64,000 nucleotides of DNA from Lithobates sylvaticus. Lineage: Eukaryota; Chordata; Amphibia; Anura; Ranidae. The notes beneath the pieces are model-generated. The model worked only from the letters and a program-made list of their open reading frames with translations, made no database searches and was not told where the DNA came from. Where the stretch lies: positions 297,019,168 to 297,083,167 of the forward strand of contig CM053029.1 in NCBI GenBank assembly GCA_028564925.1, read 5' to 3'. Within the stretch, counting starts at the first letter, position 1. The number at the start of each line of letters is the position of its first letter. Shown here piece after piece: positions 45,207 through 55,237 of this stretch. Made by a program: the position numbers and the translations under genes.

Positions 45207-45584
45207 CTGAGTCTTTGTGCTATTTTGATGGCATCACCGCCTCATCGCATTCTGCCCTGTTGATGGACCTTTCTATATTCTTGGATAATCAACTATAATA
45301 GTTGTTATATTTATGTCCACAAGGCTATATACAGGTATATACAGGATGCAATTTGCGGTTATTGGATATTCTATGTTGGCTAGCTAATGTGTTTTTATTA
45401 ACATGTATCTTTACTTATGTAAATCTATTTTAAATATAAAAAATTTCTTTATATAAATACCTGGTTGTATCGTGCCTACAAAGTCCAAGTCCCCTCCTTG
45501 CTCTTTTTTCGAATATTGTTTAGGACTCGGCACATTATACTATGGATATCCACAGTGCCACACTGTTGTAAGGATATAATCCCC

Positions 45585-46335
45585 ATTTTTCTATGCCCCA
45601 CCAATGTAACCTCCTGCACATCTGCCCCACCACTTTAACCCCCTGCTTATCTGCCCCACCAATGTACCCCCTTTCTCATTTGCCCCACCACTGTAACCCC
45701 CTGCACATTTGTCCCACCACTGTCACCCCCTGCACATCTGTCCTACCCCTGTCCCACCCTGCTCTTCTGTCCCACCACTGTCCCACCCTGCTCTTCTGTC
45801 CCACCACTGTCCCACCCTGCTCTTCTGTCCCACCAATGTTCCCCCTTTCTCATCTGCCCCACCACTGTACTTTCCTGCACATCTGCTCCATCGCCGTACG
45901 CCCATGCTCTTCTATCTCACTGCTGAACCATCTTCTCATCTGTCCTAACACTGAACTTATCTGCTCATCTGCCCCAACACAGCAACCCCCAACCTGCATC
46001 TGTGTCCCACCACTGTACCCCCTGCTCTTCTGTCCCACCACTTTAACCCCCTACTCATGTGTTCCACCGATGTACCACGATTCTCCTCTGCACATCTGCC
46101 TCACTGCTGTAACCCCCTGCTCATCTGTCCCACCAATGTATCTCCTTTCTCCTCTGCCCCAACTCTGAATCCCCCTGCTTATCTTTCCCACCACTGTAAC
46201 CCCCTTCTCATCCGGCCCAACACTGAACCCGCCTGTTCATATGTCCCACCACTATAACCCCTGCTTATCTGTCCAACCACTGAACCCCCTTCTCATCCCT
46301 CCCACTACTGTACCTCCTGCACATCTGCCCCACCA
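45585..46335. repeat. C-rich minisatellite, about 30-31 bp unit
   Basis: About 24 degenerate copies of CTGCTCATCTGCCCCACCA-like units followed by CTGTAACCCC. Subsets such as CACCCTGCTCTTCTGTCCCA (45755-45830) are exact short-period expansions. The open frames across it are repeat shadows. The same array occurs at 39.73-39.86 and 49.6-50.18 kb. Confidence 0.85.
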
Positions 46336-46510
46336 CCATGGGCGTCTGCAGGTAGGGGCAAGGGGGGTCAAGTGCCCCCCTGGAATCAGGGATCAGATCT
46401 TAAATTCAGTACAGTGGCATCGCTATCGGGGTGCGGGCAGCCCACACCCGGGTGTCACCTGCCAGTGGGGTGACACCATCAAGGTGCTGTCAGCCCCCCC
46501 CCCCCCCATC
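46336..46510. other. Minisatellite flank ending in a C-run
   Basis: ATGGGCGTCTGCAGGTAGGG marks the end of the array; a similar GGGCGTGGGAGTCCGCAG lies in inverted orientation at the start of the 49.6-kb array. This suggests the array sits inside one mobile or repeated unit with inverted ends. It finishes with a run of 14 C. Confidence 0.4.
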
Positions 46511-47916
46511 ATTGTAGTGTGACTTTGGGCTCTTTTCCCTGCTCAGTCCAGCAGAGAACTCAGTGGCACTGTGACAGGAGAAAGGCGAGCTGCAAGCTAT
46601 CAGAGGTTTCCCCTGCTCGCCCCCCCTTCTCCTGTAAGGGAGAACAGACGGCGGCTCTCACCAGGTTCCCCACCCAGCTTCCTGCCCGCTCTGTTCCTTC
46701 CCTATTGGCCATAACGGAGGGCCAATCAAAGTTGACTAGGAGAGGAGAGCATCATGGGACATGTAGTCCCAAAGACTGGCAGCCCTTTTTTCCACAGGGA
46801 GGAGGCTACAGCTTGATCAAGAGAGAGATTGAGAGACTGCAGCCTGGAAAAAAGCTGACGCTGAGTGCTACAGAACAAAGAACGAGGAGTGTGCTGGGTG
46901 GAAGCCAGAGAGAGAGCCACGCTGCCCAGCGCCACCAGAGAGAAAGCCACGCTGCCCAGTGTCACCAGAGAGAGAAAGACTGAGCCACTACCAGGCTACA
47001 GACATGCTACACTACTGGCCAGAGTCTCCCCCGGGGAACCCAGAGTGAGCGATCGTCCAGCCAGAGGGATCACTCCTGTAGTTTCGCTGGGTCTGATAAA
47101 AGGGCCTGTTGGCCATTATCCATTACTTATCCTAGGGACAGTACTACGTATCAGCAAAAGGGGTACAGGGGTACTCACAAAGGCCAAGATGCAGAGAGCG
47201 GTTACTGTTGCGACTCAGCGCACACCACCCCTGAAGATGGTACAGGGAGTGGGTTGCACCAAGAGGCACAAGCCATCAGCAGGACACCCGACTTACGTGA
47301 CGGTCAAGAAGATTGCTGTGCAGGATGGGTTAGACCCAGCAGGTAAGTAGTAAGTCCAGAACTGACCCAGGAAGCCGGTAGCAAGCAAGTCTGTAAGCAG
47401 GTAAGAGAAAGTCCAGAAGCAGGCCGAGGGTCAAACACAGGCAAGAAGTCCCGGAGCCAGCAAAGGTTTGAAGCACTGAAGACAGGAGACAATCCAGGGG
47501 CAGGCTGAGGGTCAATGACTGGAGACAAGTCTGGAGGGTCAAACACAGTAGAGAGCAGGAAGTCCGTTAAACAAGCCAGGGGTCAGGTCAGGAGAGAATC
47601 AGCGTGGTCTTTAAACAATCCGGGTCACAACAGGCAAATGGTAAACAGGAACAGGAAGCAAGGATCACAGGAGAGCTGAGAACGAACCAGCAACTTGTCT
47701 GACTGCCATAGGCTGGTCAGAGGATTCACGCTATGCGTGCGCTTGTGCGGCCCTCAGCGGGGCCACGAACGCACGTGCGCCGGAGCGCAGATCTATTGCG
47801 AACCTGTGTGCGCCAAGGCGCCGTTCTGCTGCGCATGCGTGCAGGGAGACGGCGAGGCTGACGGGGCTGATCCAAGTTACTTCCCTGATACTACGTCTGC
47901 AGTCTCTGACCATGAT

Positions 47917-47928
47917 AATGTGATCATG
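47917..47928. repeat. TSD of PLE-7 (second copy 49518-49529)
   Basis: AATGTGATCATG is present exactly at both sites. The left copy abuts the left arm; the right copy lies about 100 bp beyond the right arm end. Confidence 0.8.
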
Positions 47929-49517
47929 TATGTGAAAAGTCAATATATGGTGTTGCGCTCCCATAAATAAGTGAATAACTGAGATAAGCTGTCAGTAGTA
48001 CATATCATCAATACAATATATAAAAATACATTTGAATGTGGAATAAATAAAGATCAAATACAGTAAAGTTATAGGTGACTGATGTGCATAAGATTGCTAA
48101 AATCAGATAAAAATGGTTCAAAGTGAGCAGCTAAATAAATGTGTAAAATATGCTGGAAAATCGCATAAATGTGCAAAATATGCTGGAAAATCGCATAAAC
48201 CGCTAAGCAGCGTTTAAGGTGAAGTGAACAGAAGTGAGAGATGGAGATGAAGGTGTTAAGATCAACTTAAATTCATAAAATTGCAAGTGTAACATTCATA
48301 AACGCATAAAAACGCATATGGAATTTATAATCGCATAAAGTTCATAATCGCATAAAATTTCATAAAAACTCCCCGATGAAGTCACGTGACGGGGACGACA
48401 TGCATAGGATATACGGACACCGGAAGTGACGTTTTTTAGACACGAGCTCGCCGCTCGTCTCCTACCAGGACTGACTGTTTACATATAAATGTGAGTGTAT
48501 ATCTGTTTTTAATGGAAATAAATCTATGGTTTCCAAAACTACTACACTAGATAGCCCTTTATTTTCCCTCTATGGTCATCATGACTTTTGCATGCTGAGC
48601 GCTATCTGCTAGTGAAGTGGCATCCAGTGCCCAGAGGCATCCAGCCCACACTGTTAGAGAAGGAACCAAAACAGAGGAAGAGGCTTGTGACCAGACCCAC
48701 ATCCCCCCTGAAGTGGCCACATATCCCCCGGCTCCTGTTCAATGCTGCTTACCTTGCAGCAGTAAGGTAATAATTTAGGACACCCACAGGTGTCAATCAT
48801 CACCGAAGATCCCCAACACAGAGCACGAAGCATCCTCACTAGCACTTTACTGAAGACCCCTCAGCACTGCTTTAGTCTCTCACGCTACTGCAAGAAACGC
48901 CGCAGCGCCATAGTTTAGCATCATCACCGTTCTTTATTTCCTCACTGTCATCTCACGCCTATGTTTTTTATGAACTTTTATGCGTTTTTATGAAATTTTA
49001 TGCGATTATGAACTTTATGCGATTATAAATTCCATATGCGTTTATGAATGTTACACTTGCAATTTTATGAATTTAAGTTGATCTTAACACCTTCATCTCC
49101 ATCTCTCACTTCTGTTCACTTCACCTTAAACGCTGCTTAGCGGTTTATGCGATTTTCCAGCATATTTTGCACATTTATGCGATTTTCCAGCATATTTTAC
49201 ACATTTATTTAGCTGCTCACTTTGAACCATTTTTATCTGATTTTAGCAATCTTATGCACATCAGTCACCTATAACTTTACTGTATTTTATCTTTATTTAT
49301 TCCACATTCAAATGTCTTTTTATATATTGTATTGATGATATGTACTACTGACAGCTTATCTCAGTTATTTACTTATTTATGGGAGCGCAACACCATATAT
49401 TGATTTTTCACATACATACTTTTGGGCACCGTTTGACCTTTCGGTGTTGCTGCAAACCATCCACTCATATCACTTGTTCATTGCCATAGTAGCGCGGAAA
49501 TACCAACATTTCTATTC
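47929..49517 (+). mobile_element. PLE-7: head-to-head terminal-region insertion
   Basis: The left arm 47929-48369 is inverted relative to 48965-49416 over about 445 bp, including the distinctive GCATATTTTACACATTTAT and ATTTTATGCGATTATGAACT phrases. The inner end of the left arm joins directly to a hammerhead-like motif (48371-48403), from which the plus-oriented copy runs to 49517. That copy is about 100 bp longer at its 3' end than the inverted copy. No coding region. Confidence 0.8.
48371..48403 (+). ncRNA. Strongly decayed hammerhead motif, PLE-7
   Basis: CCC, CCGATGA, A, stem II GTCA/TGAC around CG, GGGGA where GAAAC is expected, then CGACATG. Only the stem II and position relative to the copy start support the call. 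Confidence 0.35.
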
Positions 49518-49533
49518 AATGTGATCATGACAT

Positions 49534-50185
49534 TGTCGAAAAGGAGCAGTGCATGGGTGACCCTAAAATGATGCCCCCCCCCCCCTGAAAAAAGTTCTGC
49601 GGACTCCCACGCCCACCACTGTACCCCCTTGCTCATCTGCCCCATCAATGTACCCCCTTTTCTCATCTGCCACATCACTGTACCTCCCTGCAAATCTGCT
49701 CCACCGCCGTATCCCCATGCTGAATAACCTTCTCATCTGTCCTAACACTGCACTGAACTTCATCTGCCCCACCACTGTAACCCGCCTTGTCATCTGCCTC
49801 ACCAATGTACCTCCTGCACATCTGTCTCACCCCTGTACCCCCCTGCTCTTCTGCCCCACCTGCTCTCCTGCCCCCACACTGTAACCCCCTGCTCATCTGT
49901 CCCACCAATACACCTCCTTTCACATCTGCCCCACTGCTCTACCCCCTGCTTTTCTGTTACACCACTATAACCCCCTTCTCATCTGGCCCATCACTGAACC
50001 CCCCCTGCTCATCTGTCCCACTGCTAAACCCCCTTCTCATCTCTTACACCACTGTGCCTCCCTGCACATCTGCCCCACCGCTGTACCCTCCTGCTCATCT
50101 GTCCCACCTTTGAACCCCTCCTGCTCATTTTCCCCACCGCTGTACCCTCCTGTTCATCTGCTCTACCGCTGCACCCTCTTCTCAT
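49534..50185. repeat. C-rich minisatellite, second large array
   Basis: After a run of 13 C and the flank CTGCGGACTCCCACGCCC, units like those at 45.6 kb (CTGCTCATCTGCCCCACCA) run from about 49610 to 50180, about 18 copies. Repeat shadows only. Confidence 0.8.
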
Positions 50186-50592
50186 CTATGATATGCGTGA
50201 TATGCAGAGTGGTGAGAGGAAGCAGAGAGGAGACACATCTACCTGTCCTGGCACACTCATCCTGCTGATCCAACTCTCGCATTCAGCCCACGTGCTTGTA
50301 TGTGATGTATGCGATGTCACATACAAGCATATGGAATGGATGCGCAATGATGAGCTCAGGTCAGGGGCATTTTCTGAAAGCAGTGGGCCTGTGTGCAGGA
50401 TCATAAGTTGGGCCCCCCCCCCCCCCGCAGCTGAGAATGTACGGTGCTCTGTTCCACAGGAAAAGTTGGGTTGTGATTTTCATTGCGCTGAATACTGGCT
50501 GTGGCTTAAAGGGACACCAAGTTCAGGGGTTCAGTAGTAAGTGACACAAAGGTTCAGGAATCATTTCAACAAAGTTCCCAGAAGCTTGACAG
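50186..50592. other. Unassigned, ends of minisatellite unit
   Basis: Non-coding sequence with the palindrome GCTTGTATGTGATGTATG and CATACAAGC (about 50293-50330) and a run of 16 C (about 50409-50424). No family assigned. Confidence 0.35.
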
Positions 50593-50595
50593 TAA

Positions 50596-50699
50596 GGCCC
50601 CTTTCTTACAGCGAGAAGCTGAATAGCGCCGCTGAAACAAAAGTAAAGCGGTGCTATTTTTACCGCCGATGCCCGCACCGCCCCAGTGTGAAAAGGGCC
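50596..50699. mobile_element. Miniature Harbinger-type MITE, TAA TSD
   Basis: A 104-bp element: GGCCCCTTTCTTACAGCG at the left and CAGTGTGAAAAGGGCC at the right form the TIR, with TAA duplicated at 50593-50595 and 50700-50702. Its ends resemble those of the 13675 MITE (CTTTCACAC). Confidence 0.75.
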
Positions 50700-50839
50700 T
50701 AATTCCACAAACTGTCACCTGATTGTGGTTTTCTCAATCTCTCAGGGCTGGGCTTAGCCCTTCCTTCTCTGAGCTGGCCACTCAGCTGTCGGCTAATTGC
50801 CAGCTCCTAACTCTCTGCAGTGACTCACCTGTTGACGAT

Positions 50840-51051
50840 ATAAGTGTACTCACTTTTGTTGCCAGTGGTTTAGACATTAATGGCTGTGTGTTGAGTTACT
50901 TTGAGGGGACAGAACATTTACACTGTTATACAAGCAGTACACTCACTACTTTACATTGTAGAAAAGTGTAATTTCTTCAATGTTGTCACATGAAAAGATA
51001 TAAAATATTTACAAAAATGTGAGGGGTGTACTCACTTTTGTGAGATACTGT
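50840..51051 (+). mobile_element. Tc1/mariner element, 3' end fragment
   Basis: Contains TACACTCACTACTTTACATTG, GTTGTCACATGAAAAGATAT and AAATGTGAGGGGTGTACTCA, a pattern familiar from vertebrate Tc1 3' ends, and ends CTCACTTTTGTGAGATACTG. No transposase remains. Confidence 0.7.
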
Positions 51052-51436
51052 TATACACTATATACACTATATTGCACATTAAACACACCTGCACCATATG
51101 CAATTGGCTACACCCACTGTTCACCGCTGTGCGTGCCGCATTACTAGTCCCCTAGGGCACACAGAGGTGTCCCAGGTATTTTACAATCTCATAGTGTATG
51201 CTACAAAAGAAATTCCAAGCCCCGCTGAGGTGTTCATTCGGGTTTGGCTCAAAGAAAAGGTGGCAACCCTAGATCTAAGGCAAAGTAAGAAAGTCATGGA
51301 GAAAGCCAAGGACAGGAGGCACTACAGAAGGAGAATGGGAAACAGGAGAATGAGTGTGGAAAGCCAGCAGCAGTGTGCTGTGGAGCTGGGATGGTTGGAG
51401 GGTGGGTGTTTGCACAGGAGCCAAGACAAGACAAGA
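51052..51436. other. Unassigned
   Basis: A TATACACTATATACACTATA low-complexity start, then non-repetitive sequence with a 114-residue open frame (51098-51442) showing no family motif. Residues around 51190-51280 (EIPSPAEVFIRVWLKEKV) are suggestive of a transposase-associated fragment but not enough to name. Confidence 0.3.
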
Positions 51437-51578
51437 TTGTAAGCTCCAACGAGCAGGGCCCTCTGATCCCTCCTGTATTGATTTGTATTGTAATTGTACT
51501 GTCTGCCCTCATGTTGTAAAGCGCTGCGCAAACTGCCGGCGCTATATAAATCCTGTATAATAATAATAATAATAATAG
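51437..51578 (+). mobile_element. SINE/LINE 3' tail ending in (TAA)n
   Basis: GATTGTAAGCTCCAACGAGC, GTAAAGCGCTGCGCAAACTG and GCGCTATATAAATCCTGTA followed by six TAA repeats. This is the widely dispersed amphibian 3' tail type shared by SINEs and their LINE partners. The 5' part is not recognised. Confidence 0.55.
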
Positions 51579-52136
51579 TGTGGACTGGGGGGTGCAGAGC
51601 CAGTAGCAGTATGCAGCAAAGTTGGGATGGGTAAGTGTGTGTGTCAGGGAGTTGGTAGAGGATATGGACTGGGGGGTGCAGGGCAGTGTGCAGTGAAGAG
51701 GGTATAGGAAAGGGTGGGAGTGTGCCTAGGAGGAAGGAAACAATGCATATTAAATACCTTTAACCACCAGGACTTTCTCCCTAAACACCCTTGAGCCCCC
51801 ATTTTTTTTACGCATTCCAGCGATGTCTTTTTTCTGCATTTTATACCTTTTAGCTTTTGCACTCTACCCTAACCTATTAGTACTATTGTAATAGGGCTTT
51901 TATTTGGTAGCAAATTTGTCTTGAATCAAATATATCTTGTATTTTCTTAGTATGTATTGGGAATAAAGTGTAAAAAAATATTGAAAAAATTGCATTTCCT
52001 ATCACTTTTCCTAACGTAATGGTTATGCAATTTGACAACGCCTATATATTTACTCCAGAACATATTCAACATAGTCCACTGTTTAAAATGTTCACATTAG
52101 TGTGACTTTTGATGTAAAGTGGCGTAATAGTAAAGC
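51579..52136. other. Unassigned AT-rich DNA
   Basis: A TTTAACCACCAGGAC at about 51760 looks like a piggyBac left terminus (TTAACCAC), but no matching right end was found. Otherwise nothing. Confidence 0.35.
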
Positions 52137-52140
52137 TTAA

Positions 52141-52589
52141 AGTGGGGTTGCGGTCAAAAAAAAAAAAAAAAAAAAAAGGGGCTTAAAAATCATTAAAAAA
52201 TTTTTTTTTTTTACTCACCTCCAAATGCCTGTTGCTATGGGGTCCCTCGTAGTCTGCCACCTTCATTGTCCGGGCTAAACGTCACTTCCCCCTCGGCGCC
52301 ACACAGTCATCTGGGACCTGTCACGTGTCCCAGATGACTGAGCGTCAAATCACGGCGCCGCTCGCGCATGCGCAGTGGGTGCCCGGCTGAGAAGCCACAG
52401 CCGGGTTCCCACATTAGGAATGTCGGCGCCGCGAGCGGCTCGTGGAACGAGGGGGGGCCTCTTTCCCCCGCATCGCTGGACCCTGGGACAGGTAAGTGTC
52501 CGATTTTTAAAAGTCAGCAGCTGCAGTATTTGTAGCTGCTGACTTTTAAAACATAATTTTTTTTTTTTTCCCCAGGACGGAGCTCCGCT
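52141..52589. mobile_element. TTAA-flanked MITE (inverted copy of 33185 family)
   Basis: TTAA at 52137-52140 and 52590-52593; ends AGTGGGGTTGC and (reverse complement) AGCGGAGCTCCG. Shares CAGTCATCTGGGACCTGTCA, CGCATGCGCAGTGGGTGCCC and AAAAGTCAGCAGCTG with the copy at 33185, in opposite orientation. Includes the GTCAGCAGCTGC/GCAGCTGC hairpin (52512-52548). Confidence 0.8.
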
Positions 52590-52593
52590 TTAA

Positions 52594-53515
52594 TGCAAAT
52601 GTATATATTTTACTCTAGGTTAGTTATATTCCCCTGTTGACCCTACATTGCAATACACGCAGTAGGGAAAAAGTGTTTGCATAAACTGCTAGCGTAATAT
52701 TTAAAAAAGGATGAAGTTGTGTTGACACAAATTGGGCATGACACTGACTTTTTTACAGGTTTGCAACCACTAAAAAAATCATAACATTGTATTCACCTAA
52801 GTGAGCATATGTCACATTCAACCCAGCATACAGAGTGCAGTGGTCAGGAGAGTGAAATGTACAACAAAGTGTAATGTATAGAGTTCAGGGCTCAGGATTG
52901 TATAATGCACAAGGTGCAGGGCTCAGGACTGTGTATCAGGCAAGGCATAGGGTTCAGGAATACGTATCACACAGGGTGCAGGTCTCGGGAATGCATATTG
53001 TGCAGGGCTAAAGAGTGTGAACCCAACAAGGCAGAGGACTTAGAATGCCTATCACACAGAAGCTCCAGGGCTAAGGTGTTCATATGGCAAAGGGCTGAAG
53101 AGTGCATATTGTACAGGGTGCAGGGTTTAGAAGTGGGTAACACACAGGCCAATGTACAATCAAAAATAACCTACCCCCCAGTACACAGGCTCTCCCCCAA
53201 TCCAACCCCCCCACTACAAAATTCTCCCCCCAACATCCCTTTCCCAGAACAACCCTCTCCCCAAACCCTATACAGAGTACTGAGCTCTCTCCCTCCTCCA
53301 CTTTTCTAGTACAGAGTGCCAGAGAACAGGGCTGCTATGGAGGAGCATCTAGTACTCACTACAGGAGCTGTGTGTTATAGATGGGGCACTGATGAGGCAC
53401 ACTGTCATTTTTAAAGTAAACCTGACATTCTTCTGTGATAAATCGGTGAGCGCCAGTACTGTGTTCCTGGATGAATAATGGATGAATAATGGCATATACA
53501 GTGTGTATATATTGT
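52594..53515. repeat. Degenerate GGGCTCAGG minisatellite and flanks
   Basis: From about 52850 to 53150 are loose repeats of GTGCAGGGCTCAGGACTGTG-like units (30-36 bp), followed by a CCCCCAGTACACAGG/CCTCTCCCC-rich stretch. Remaining sequence unassigned; no gene seen. Confidence 0.5.
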
Positions 53516-53697
53516 ATAAACAGTATATCCGTATATCCTACTGTGCAAAAGTTTTAGGCCAGTGTAAAAAAAATGCTGTAAATTAGGAATGCTTTCAGAA
53601 ACAGAAGTTAATATTAATAGTTTTTTTTTAATCAATTAACAAGATGGAAAGTAAATGGACAGAAGAGAAATCCGAATCAAATCAATATTTGGTGTGA
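53516..53697 (+). mobile_element. Tc1/mariner-like fragment
   Basis: ACTGTGCAAAAGTTTTAGGC, then TTCAGAAACAGAAGTTAATA and CAATATTTGGTGTGACCA, a phrase set typical of vertebrate Tc1 5' ends. Non-coding remnant. Confidence 0.55.
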
Positions 53698-53880
53698 CCA
53701 CTAGGGATGAGTTTGATGTTCCGGTCAAACACAAGTTTGACTCGAACATCGGGTTTTAGCCCATTCGCAGAAGAGCAAACATTATGGGGCATTTGCAGCA
53801 AATTCGAGCGCCACAGAACGCCCCAAAATGCACTGCGAGAGCTCAGTCCATTGTTGTATGATGGGAACAAAAAGTGCAGC
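53698..53880 (+). mobile_element. hAT (ZBED family) end fragment
   Basis: CTAGGGATGAGTTTGATGTT, GACTCGAACATCGGGT and CCATTCGCAGAAG resemble the left part of the 8.1-kb hAT (TTCGAACATCGGCC). Short, non-coding; probably a remnant or MITE of the same family. Confidence 0.5.
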
Positions 53881-54770
53881 GCTCAAAATTAATAAATATA
53901 TAACTATATCTAAAATAGTGAAAGTGTACAGTGACAAACTAAGTTGGGACACCTAAAATCAAATGTAACAAAAAATTGTGTTGAATTAATACATGTGCAT
54001 GCAATGATAGTATGCACATAAAAAAACATGAGCATGCAATGACATGAGTGAACAAAATGCATAAAAAAAAAAAAAAATCGCATAGAATTAGTGCATAAAA
54101 TTCAAAACACCAAATAATAAGATAAATGAATGTGATAAATTATTCCATGTGCATAAAATGATATGCGCATAAAAAAGCATGAGTGTGCAAAGACATGAGT
54201 GAACAATTAATAATACAAAAAATCGCATGGGATTAGTGCAAGAAAATCAAAGTCCAAAACTGCAAATAGTGTTGGATAATCTCCCAAGATCAACTTATAA
54301 ACGTGATAAAGGTGCATAAAGTTGACCACGCAGTTCCCATCAAGATATCATAAAATGTGAATGGAGGCTTACCAGATTCCTGGTCTTTAGTGCATGTATC
54401 CCATCAATCAGGATCCTCCAAGGGCAGGTGTCTCCCCTCCCAGCAGTACAGCTTCCAGGTTCCTGATCTAATGAAGCATGCGTCAAAAGCCACCAGGTGC
54501 TGGTAATTTTCCTCCCATCAATCAGATCCCAGAGGGGCACCAAAAAGATACAAAAACACCTCCAAATCGTGTTGTACCGTAAAAACAAATGGCTCCTTTA
54601 TTGGGCTCAATCAAGCAGTGGATACGATGTACAGCATTGGTAAAAAACAAGCTAGCAAGCTACTAGTCTGTTACAGCAAAACTAGCTACGTTGTAGCAGA
54701 GAAGGATAAAAAATCTCCTGGCCTCGGAGTAAGAAAGCGATCGCACATGCGCAGGACGTGTGGGCGTGGT

Positions 54771-54813
54771 TACCCGACGATCGTTTCGTCACAACGTGAC
54801 GTCATCAGGGGTA
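54771..54813 (-). ncRNA. Hammerhead ribozyme, PLE-8
   Basis: Minus strand: TACCC, CTGATGA, C, GTCAC-GTT-GTGAC, GAAA, ACGATCGT region, GTC cleavage site, GGGTA. Stem I is a perfect 5 bp and stem II 5 bp. Stem III (ACGATCGT) is palindromic, fitting either a tiny hairpin or dimer pairing. All core bases are present, with one extra base after CTGATGA. Confidence 0.85.
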
Positions 54814-55237
54814 GGCCCACACCTCTGCGCAGGTCATTTATATAGCAGCCTGAAGCGCGATGCAGCGGCGCCATAGGTTAAACAGCAGCCAATCAAAAAC
54901 GGCAAGAACCACATCAGGGCCCTATACTGACTGTGTCTAGGGTAAAGAACCCGCCCACTATAACCAGGGAGGTCCTTAAACGGGCAAAGTTTCAATCAAG
55001 CCCCACCAGCACTATATAAAAAAGTCCTGGAGAAAATTGCTGACAACTAAGCTGCAAGATAAATCCAATCAATATGGGAACATTATAAGACCCGTATAGC
55101 ACCATCTAGTGGGTAAACTAGTTAGTGCACACAATATTAAAAGTCTATGTAGATTATAGGGATAATATGGATGCGAATTGGAGTTTACCCCCATACCACC
55201 AGTCTGCATCACCTTCGACCAATATATAACATATATG

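Larger units (their letters stand above)
39869..45500 (+). mobile_element. PLE-4: Penelope-like 3' half with nested insertions
   Basis: It begins with the last codons of a GIY-YIG protein (39869-40015), continues through terminal-region sequence, a CRE/TATA promoter block (42405-42560) and a hammerhead-like motif (45167-45206), and ends AT-rich near 45480. It is split by PLE-5 (40264-42000, 15-bp TSD) and by a hAT element (42817-44622, 8-bp TSD), which together account for about 3.5 kb. The upstream RT is missing. Confidence 0.7.
46511..49533 (-). mobile_element. Gypsy LTR/leader-like region split by PLE-7
   Basis: On the minus strand an LTR-like start TGTCATGATCACATT is at 49533, is interrupted by PLE-7 (47929-49517), and resumes at 47928 with GC-rich sequence containing CATGCGCAGCAG. 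It continues into pyrimidine-rich CCTCGGCCTGCTTCTGGAC-type leader repeats (47700-47340) like those at 56.3 kb. The part 46511-47340 is less certain. No coding domains are recognised; an old fragment. Confidence 0.4.

Noticed and set aside
45593-46168. A 191-residue Pro/Cys/Ser-rich open frame
   Set aside because: It is a translation of the 30-31 bp minisatellite; repeats of a period near a multiple of 3 keep frames open.
51750-52140. A second piggyBac beginning at TTTAACCACCAGGAC
   Set aside because: No matching right terminus or related interior was found before the next MITE.
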